A stretch of 64,000 bases of DNA from positions 1,922,001-1,986,000 of the forward strand of contig CAWHBY010000002.1 of NCBI GenBank assembly GCA_963827855.1, written 5' to 3'. The position numbers and the translations under genes were made by a program. The notes below the pieces were generated by a model. It saw only the letters and a list, made by a program, of their open reading frames with translations. It did not search any database and was not told the DNA's origin. The stretch is from DTPU01 sp963827855. GTDB lineage: Bacteria > Planctomycetota > Phycisphaerae > Sedimentisphaerales > Anaerobacaceae. This document shows positions 59,495 to 64,000 of this stretch, one piece after another; the stretch's first letter is position 1; every line of letters begins with the position of its first letter.

Positions 59495-61069
59495 TCATTG
59501 CTGAAACAGGCTCTTGCCCGTCATCTCTGCAGGTTGTGGCAGGCCCATCATGTCCAGCAGCGTGGGTCCTATGTCGGCCAGGGTGCCGCCCTGTCGCAGA
59601 CTGTGGCCTTTGCGCCGGTCGTCGACCACGATCAGAGGAACATCCCCAATGGTATGCGCCGTGTGTGGCTTGTCGGGGCTGCCGTCGATCATCTTCTCGA
59701 AATTGCCGTGGTCAGCGGTCACGATGGCCGCTCCTCCGAGAGACAGCACCTTGTCCAAGATCTTGCCCACGCACTCGTCCACCACCTCGGCGGCCTTGAC
59801 TGCAGCCGCCAGCACCCCCGTATGGCCCACCATGTCGGGGTTGGCGAAATTCACGACCATCACGTCGTACTTGCCGGAGTCCAGGCGCTCGAGCACGACC
59901 TGCGTCACCTCATGGGCCGACATCTCGGGCTTCAGGTCATAGGTCCTGACCCTTGGAGAAGGCACGATCTGCCGGTCTTCCCCCTTGAAGGGCTTCTCCG
60001 TATAGTCGTTGAAGAAGAAGGTCACGTGCGCGTACTTCTCCGTCTCCGCACAGCGGAACTCCTTGATCCCCAGGTCGCCCCAGTAGGATCCCAGAATGTT
60101 CTTCATCTTCGCGGGCTTGGGGAAGGCCACGGGCGCAGGGATGGAGGCGTCGTACTCGGTCATGCACACAAAGCAGACCTCAGGCTTGATGGGCCTGGTA
60201 AACCCCTGGAAATTCGGCTCTACGAACGCACGGGTGATCTCCCTGGGTCGATCCCCGCGGAAGTTGAAGAAGATCACCCCATCGCCGTCCTCGATCAGGG
60301 CCACGGGCTCGCCTTCGGCGCCGACGAGGCTGGTCGGCTCGACGAATTCATCCGTCACCTTGTCGGCGTAGCTGGCCGCAATCGCCTCTTGTGCGGACTT
60401 GGCCTTGTGGCCCTTGCCAAACCGAAGGCACTCATAGGCCTTCTGGACCCGGTCCCACCTGCTGTCCCTGTCCATGGCATAGAACCTGCCCATGACCGAG
60501 GCCACCCGGCCGATGCCGAGCTCCGCGGCCTTGGCCTCGATCTGGCGGATGAATCCCAGACTGCTGTCCGGTGGCGTGTCGCGGCCGTCCGTGAAGGCGT
60601 GGATGAAGACCTGGGGCAGGCCGTTGCGTTTGCCCAGTTCGAGCAGGCCATAGAGGTGCTCCAACAAGGCATGAACGCCCGCATCGCTGCAGAGCCCCAT
60701 CACGTGCATCTTGCCTTTGCGACCCTTGACGAACTGGATCAGGTTCAGGAACTCCTTGTTTTGGAAGAACGACCCGTCCTCGATGGCCATGGTCAGGCGG
60801 ACCGTCTCTTGGGGCACTATCCTCCCAGCCCCGATGTTCTGGTGGCCCACCTCGCTGTTGCCCATGGTGCCGTCAGGAAGACCCACCCACCTGCCGTAGG
60901 TATGGATCAAAGTGTTGGGATACTCCGCCATGATCCTCCGGTCCACAGGGACGTTGGCCACCTTGACAGTGTTGTACGGGTCTTCAGCAGGATCCGGATT
61001 GTAACCCCAACCGTCCCTGATGATTAGCACAAACGGCCGCCTTTCAAGAACCGCCTTCTTCTTGGCCAT
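59495..61069 (-). CDS. gpmI: 2,3-bisphosphoglycerate-independent phosphoglycerate mutase
   Basis: From ATG 61069 (AAAGG about 10 bases upstream) the protein is 524 residues. It has the alkaline-phosphatase-fold metal-binding signatures: RDGWGYNPDPAED at the start, TMGNSEVGHQNIGAGRIV (catalytic serine), and TADHGNFEKM and HTAHTIGDVPLIV toward the end. It interconverts 3- and 2-phosphoglycerate. The leader carries an apparent terminator. Confidence 0.93.
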   Translation of the reverse strand: MAKKKAVLERRPFVLIIRDGWGYNPDPAEDPYNTVKVANVPVDRRIMAEYPNTLIHTYGRWVGLPDGTMGNSEVGHQNIGAGRIVPQETVRLTMAIEDGSFFQNKEFLNLIQFVKGRKGKMHVMGLCSDAGVHALLEHLYGLLELGKRNGLPQVFIHAFTDGRDTPPDSSLGFIRQIEAKAAELGIGRVASVMGRFYAMDRDSRWDRVQKAYECLRFGKGHKAKSAQEAIAASYADKVTDEFVEPTSLVGAEGEPVALIEDGDGVIFFNFRGDRPREITRAFVEPNFQGFTRPIKPEVCFVCMTEYDASIPAPVAFPKPAKMKNILGSYWGDLGIKEFRCAETEKYAHVTFFFNDYTEKPFKGEDRQIVPSPRVRTYDLKPEMSAHEVTQVVLERLDSGKYDVMVVNFANPDMVGHTGVLAAAVKAAEVVDECVGKILDKVLSLGGAAIVTADHGNFEKMIDGSPDKPHTAHTIGDVPLIVVDDRRKGHSLRQGGTLADIGPTLLDMMGLPQPAEMTGKSLFQQ

Positions 61070-61087
61070 AGGCTGAAAACCTTTCCC

Positions 61088-61119
61088 AAAAAAAGACCGG
61101 ACGAGGCCTGGACCTCGTC
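61088..61119 (-). terminator. Intrinsic-type terminator in the gpmI leader (possible attenuator)
   Basis: On the minus strand GACGAGG and CCTCGTC form a 7-bp stem with a 6-nt loop, followed by CCGG and a T7 run. The T-run ends only 18 bases before the gpmI start codon. A terminator so close must be overcome for gpmI to be expressed from the promoter at 61218-61246. Confidence 0.6.
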
Positions 61120-61217
61120 TCATTCCCCGTCTCTCATGGACTCTTCATCACTCTCGCCCAGAGACCCCAGGTGAAAGAGACATGGGTTGGCGAGCTCGCA
61201 CCCAAAACCGATCCGAT

Positions 61218-61246
61218 ATGGTATACCGCCGGTCCCTGGATGTCAA
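61218..61246 (-). promoter_or_regulatory. Promoter upstream of gpmI
   Basis: On the minus strand a perfect TTGACA (61246-61241) and TACCAT (61223-61218), 17-bp spacer. Expected leader length is about 140 nt before the gpmI start, and it contains the terminator at 61088-61119. Confidence 0.55.
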
Positions 61247-61327
61247 ATCCAAGAATCCGCCGATCCAGCCGTGCTTGGGCCCTGTCTGGACGCAAGATTT
61301 GACTCGACCGCCGGCCTCTGGCTCGGT

Positions 61328-62677
61328 CTAGGAGGGTCTTGGCATGGACTTGGCTTGTGCCAAGGTGGTGATCTGAACCTCCAAGACCTTGGCTCTTCTC
61401 ACTTTACGTATCAGGAACCGCATCCCATGCCGCTCCATTTCCTCGCCCCCTTCGATCTCCCGCCCCAGATGTCCAATGATCCAGTCGCTGAGAATCTTGG
61501 TGTCCGGCCGCGGCAGGTCACCGGTCAGGTCAATCTGGGTGATCTCGCGAAGCCTGTCCAGGGTGATTCCTCCCCCCGCCACCCAGGCCGTGCCGGAGGC
61601 CACTGCGTGGCTGGGCAGGCGGTCGTACTCGTCCTGGATCTCTCCCACCAGCTCCTCGATGACGTCCTCCATGGTGATCATGCCCAGCACACGGTCTGCG
61701 GAGTCTCGGATCAGGGCAATGTGGTGGTGATCACGGACCAGACGCTCCAGGCACGCAGCGATCGACATGTCGTCCCTGTAGCTGGCGATGGACCGCGTGA
61801 TGGCCTCCAAGGACGGCTTCTCAGGCGCCAATCGCATGTGGGCGACCAGATCCTTGAAGTTGACGTATCCCATGATGGCCTGCGGATCACCCACGCGTTC
61901 AGTGACCGGGAACCTCGTGTGCATGTCCAGATGCGCGGTCACCATGGACTGCATGAGGGTGTCGCCTAGATTGAGCATGCGGATGTGGTTTGCAGGCAGC
62001 ATCGCCTCCCGAACCGTTCGGCTCGACAGGCGCGCAGCATTCATGATGATGCTCTCCTGCTGGTGCCCGATCAGCCGCGAGAGCCTTGCCCAGGCGGCGC
62101 TCGCCCGGAGTTCCTGCATCTCTGCAGCCTCAGACGAGCCCGATCTGTCCAAGCCGGGCCGTAGCCGCCTTTCGCCCCAACGGGTGATGGCCCGGACTGC
62201 ACGCTCGAACACCCACACTGCAGGCCAGACCGCGTAGGAGAACCACCGCATGGCGGGCGACAGGTGGAGACAGACCCACCCCTTGTTCCGTAGGGTAAAG
62301 ACCTTGGGTACGAGCTCACCGAAGAGAATGGTCAGCGAAGTCAGCGGTAGGACCACCACGGCAACCGCCAGCATCTGCGCAGACGTCGCCTTGAGGCCCA
62401 ACCAGGCCTCGAACGTGGGGGCGATCTGTTGCTGGGCGCCTGCGCCACCCGTGGCTGCGGCAATGGCCCCGACAAGGGTGATCCCCAATTGCACGGTGGC
62501 CAGGCTGGCCTCCATGTTCTGCTTCATGAACAGGGCTGCGGCGGCGCCCCGCCGGTTCTCCTGAACCATCAACTGAAGCCGGCCGACTGATACAGAGGCC
62601 AGGGCAATCTCATACGCGGCGAAGAGGGCATTGATCCCGATCATCGCCAGTATGACGGCTAATTCGATACTCCACAT
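61328..62677 (-). CDS. CNNM/CorC (DUF21-CBS) family transporter-like protein
   Basis: The 449-residue protein has a DUF21/CNNM membrane region (AVILAMIGINALFAAYEIALAS; ATVQLGITLVGAIAAATGG), two CBS domains (MLPANHIRMLNLGDTLMQSM; MITMEDVIEELVGEIQDEYD) and a C-terminal CorC_HlyC-type domain (RLREITQIDLTGDLPRPDTK; RHGMRFLIRKVRRAKVLEVQ). It is probably involved in Mg2+/Co2+ handling. It is divergent from lipB. Confidence 0.85.
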   Translation of the reverse strand: MWSIELAVILAMIGINALFAAYEIALASVSVGRLQLMVQENRRGAAAALFMKQNMEASLATVQLGITLVGAIAAATGGAGAQQQIAPTFEAWLGLKATSAQMLAVAVVVLPLTSLTILFGELVPKVFTLRNKGWVCLHLSPAMRWFSYAVWPAVWVFERAVRAITRWGERRLRPGLDRSGSSEAAEMQELRASAAWARLSRLIGHQQESIIMNAARLSSRTVREAMLPANHIRMLNLGDTLMQSMVTAHLDMHTRFPVTERVGDPQAIMGYVNFKDLVAHMRLAPEKPSLEAITRSIASYRDDMSIAACLERLVRDHHHIALIRDSADRVLGMITMEDVIEELVGEIQDEYDRLPSHAVASGTAWVAGGGITLDRLREITQIDLTGDLPRPDTKILSDWIIGHLGREIEGGEEMERHGMRFLIRKVRRAKVLEVQITTLAQAKSMPRPS

Positions 62678-62766
62678 TCAACGTCTCCACCCATGAATCC
62701 AGCATAGGCCAGATTGCAGATCGCGCGTAGGATATCCGATTCTGGGGTGCAGTGCCAGGATGTGAT

Positions 62767-62772
62767 ACAATC
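62767..62772 (+). promoter_or_regulatory. Possible -10 element placing lipB transcription start near its start codon
   Basis: TACAAT at 62767-62772 lies 6 bases before ATG 62779, with no clear -35 and no ribosome-binding site ahead of the ATG. The arrangement fits a leaderless transcript but could be chance. Confidence 0.3.
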
Positions 62773-62778
62773 CCGGCC

Positions 62779-63441
62779 ATGGAAGGTTCTCTGGAGGCCT
62801 CTGCGAAAGAAAGGCCGCAGACGTTGGACTGCGGCGTGGCGGACTATGGAGCGATCCTGGGCATGCAGCTTGAGTTGCATGCGAAGAGGCTTGCAGGCCA
62901 GATTGCCGACACGGTGCTGATCTGCGAGCATCCGCCCGTGATCACCCTGGGTGCGCACAGATCCGCCAACAGGCTTCTGGCCAGCCCCCTGGCCATCTCC
63001 AGCCAGGGGATCGACCTCGTGGAGGTCAGCCGAGGTGGAGGCGCGACCGCCCACAACCCCGGCCAACTGGTCCTCTATCCCATCCTCGACCTGCGTAGGC
63101 GCGGAATCAGCGCAGCCCAGTACGTCCGGACCCTGGAGACCCTGGGCATGGAGCTCCTGTCAATCCTCGGTCTGCAGGTCCAGGTCAGAAAGGGGCTGCC
63201 GGGTCTCTGGGTGGACCAGCGAAAGATCGCCTCCATCGGCGCGCGAATCTCCAGAGGCGTGTCCTTTCATGGCATGGCCGTCAACATCCAGAACGACCTG
63301 CAGATCTTCGATCTGTTCGTGCCCTGCGGACTGGACGGGGTCCACATGACTTCGTTGCTGAAGGAGACAGGCCAGGCCCGCCCCATGGCCATGGTCAAGG
63401 AGAAGGCCGCAGAGTTGGTGAATCGATACCTGACGTTGTGA
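62779..63441 (+). CDS. lipB: Octanoyl-ACP:protein N-octanoyltransferase
   Basis: The 220-residue protein has CEHPPVITLGAHRSANRLL, SRGGGATAHNPGQLVLYPI (the RGG..T.H.PGQ motif), KIASIGARISRGVSFHGMAVN with the catalytic lysine, and VPCGLDGVHMTSL with the catalytic cysteine. It transfers octanoate from ACP to lipoyl domains. ATG 62779 is preferred over GTG 62752 by family alignment. It is followed at once by lipA. Confidence 0.92.
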   Translation: MEGSLEASAKERPQTLDCGVADYGAILGMQLELHAKRLAGQIADTVLICEHPPVITLGAHRSANRLLASPLAISSQGIDLVEVSRGGGATAHNPGQLVLYPILDLRRRGISAAQYVRTLETLGMELLSILGLQVQVRKGLPGLWVDQRKIASIGARISRGVSFHGMAVNIQNDLQIFDLFVPCGLDGVHMTSLLKETGQARPMAMVKEKAAELVNRYLTL

Positions 63442-63447
63442 GGTCCC

Positions 63448-64000
63448 GTGCCCGAACCCGACAGCACCCAACGCCCTGCAAGACTGCCTCCCTGGCTCCG
63501 CAGACGCCACCCTGCGAGCCCGGGATTTCGACTCACGGAGCAGGTCCTGGACGAACTGGACCTGCAGACGATCTGTACGCACGCCCACTGCCCCAATCGT
63601 GGCCGCTGCTGGGCCAAGGGTACGGCCACGGTCCTGATCCTGGGGCCAGTCTGCACGCGAAACTGCAGATTCTGCTCCGTCAGCCATGGAAGGCCCGCGC
63701 CCCCTGATCCCTCTGAGCCTGGCCGGGTGGCAGAGATGGCGGCAAGGCTGGAGATCCAATACCTGGTGATCACCAGTGTCAGCCGCGATGACCTGGCAGA
63801 CGGCGGCGCCGGCCATTTTGCCGAGTGTGTCCAGGCCGTGCGGCGATCGCGGCCAGCCACTCAGTTCGAGCTGCTGGTGCCGGACTTCAGAGACTGCCAG
63901 GCTCTGGCCCTGGCCAGCCTTGCACAAGCACTGCCGTTCGTGTTCGCCCACAACGTCGAGACCGTGCCCGGAATCTACCCTGTGGCCAGACAGGGCAGCG
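63448..64000 (+). CDS. lipA: Lipoyl synthase, N-terminal part (runs off the window)
   Basis: From GTG 63448 (GAGG 6 bases upstream) translation is open to the window edge, 184 residues seen. It shows the auxiliary-cluster cysteines CTHAHCPNRGRCWAKGTAT, the radical SAM motif CTRNCRFCSVSHG and VSRDDLADGGA. It inserts sulfur at C6 and C8 of the octanoyl chain. It completes the lipoate pair with lipB, and the C-terminus lies outside the window. Confidence 0.93.
   Translation, partial: MPEPDSTQRPARLPPWLRRRHPASPGFRLTEQVLDELDLQTICTHAHCPNRGRCWAKGTATVLILGPVCTRNCRFCSVSHGRPAPPDPSEPGRVAEMAARLEIQYLVITSVSRDDLADGGAGHFAECVQAVRRSRPATQFELLVPDFRDCQALALASLAQALPFVFAHNVETVPGIYPVARQGS

Noticed and set aside
1..64000. 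CRISPR arrays
   Set aside because: No direct repeats of 25-37 bp with regular unique spacers were seen; the repeats present are short degenerate words or hairpins.
1..64000. tRNA and rRNA genes
   Set aside because: No tRNA cloverleaf with a T-arm GGTTCRANYCC and acceptor end and no rRNA signature was recognised by eye; a tRNA scan would be the deciding test.

Overview
The window looks like a chromosomal stretch of a GC-rich, LPS-bearing, anaerobic or facultatively anaerobic bacterium of the Planctomycetota, most likely the Phycisphaerae/Sedimentisphaerales side. This is an inference from gene content. Supporting signs are a DUF1559-like prepilin-type protein with the H-x-G-D-type tail, FG-GAP/VCBS proteins ending in dockerin-like D-x-D-x-D-G repeats, a GH127 enzyme, a DksA-like protein with a reduced zinc finger, and a KdsD-type isomerase. 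No rRNA, tRNA, CRISPR array, phage or intact transposase was seen.

Layout. 0.1-8.3 kb: an operon for a group-4 hydrogenase/complex-I-like membrane complex (hyfB, C, E, F, G and a fused hyfH-hyfI), preceded by an HTH-EIIANtr fusion protein. The large subunit lacks the NiFe cysteine motifs, so the complex is probably an energy-converting-hydrogenase-related (Ehr) complex rather than a hydrogenase. 8.4-14 kb: housekeeping run pheA, tpiA, secG, yicC, gmk, rpoZ, coaC, coaB. 14.2-20.7 kb: NfeD-like and flotillin-like genes, small proteins, a ferredoxin, a PQQ-propeller protein and a secreted GH127. 20.9-27.4 kb: a coiled-coil lipoprotein, an amidohydrolase, kdsD, and an mlaC-MMPL-mlaA lipid transport operon. 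27.7-32.2 kb: a prepilin-like protein, then nrdD-nrdG-dcd on the minus strand behind a cobalamin riboswitch. 32.3-47.7 kb: a sulfur island with cysK, metB and an Rrf2 regulator on the minus strand. Divergent from these are DUF2061, APS reductase, cysD, cysN with a decayed cysC domain, a siroheme reductase, a second cysK, metY, a cysteine desulfurase carrying an ArsM-like N-terminus, mnmA, a ThiF-type E1 enzyme and hydE. 47.7-54.6 kb: tandem VCBS/dockerin proteins, a STAS / response-regulator-PP2C pair, a membrane protein, YacG-like and DksA-like proteins. 54.8-59.4 kb: a BtuCDF-type importer co-oriented with mutL. 59.5-64 kb: gpmI with an apparent attenuator leader, a CNNM/CorC-family protein, and lipB-lipA running off the right edge.

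How the genes connect. The sulfur island takes sulfate to APS, sulfite, sulfide and cysteine/homocysteine, and then to persulfide users (tRNA thiolation, ThiF, lipoate). Cobalamin links two regions: the riboswitch over the oxygen-sensitive, B12-independent ribonucleotide reductase, and the B12-type importer.

Dispersed DNA elements are prominent. They include a MITE-like family with about 18-bp terminal inverted repeats (14.1 and 52.2 kb), a two-hairpin palindromic element (16.7 and 37.0 kb), and many short tandem 'word' repeats at gene boundaries. One of these word repeats lies inside coaB and another encodes the flotillin tail. Several conserved genes (hyfC, pheA, secG, yicC three times, cysD end, btuF) need one-base shifts to give family-like proteins. 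I read these as probable sequence errors, possibly decay.
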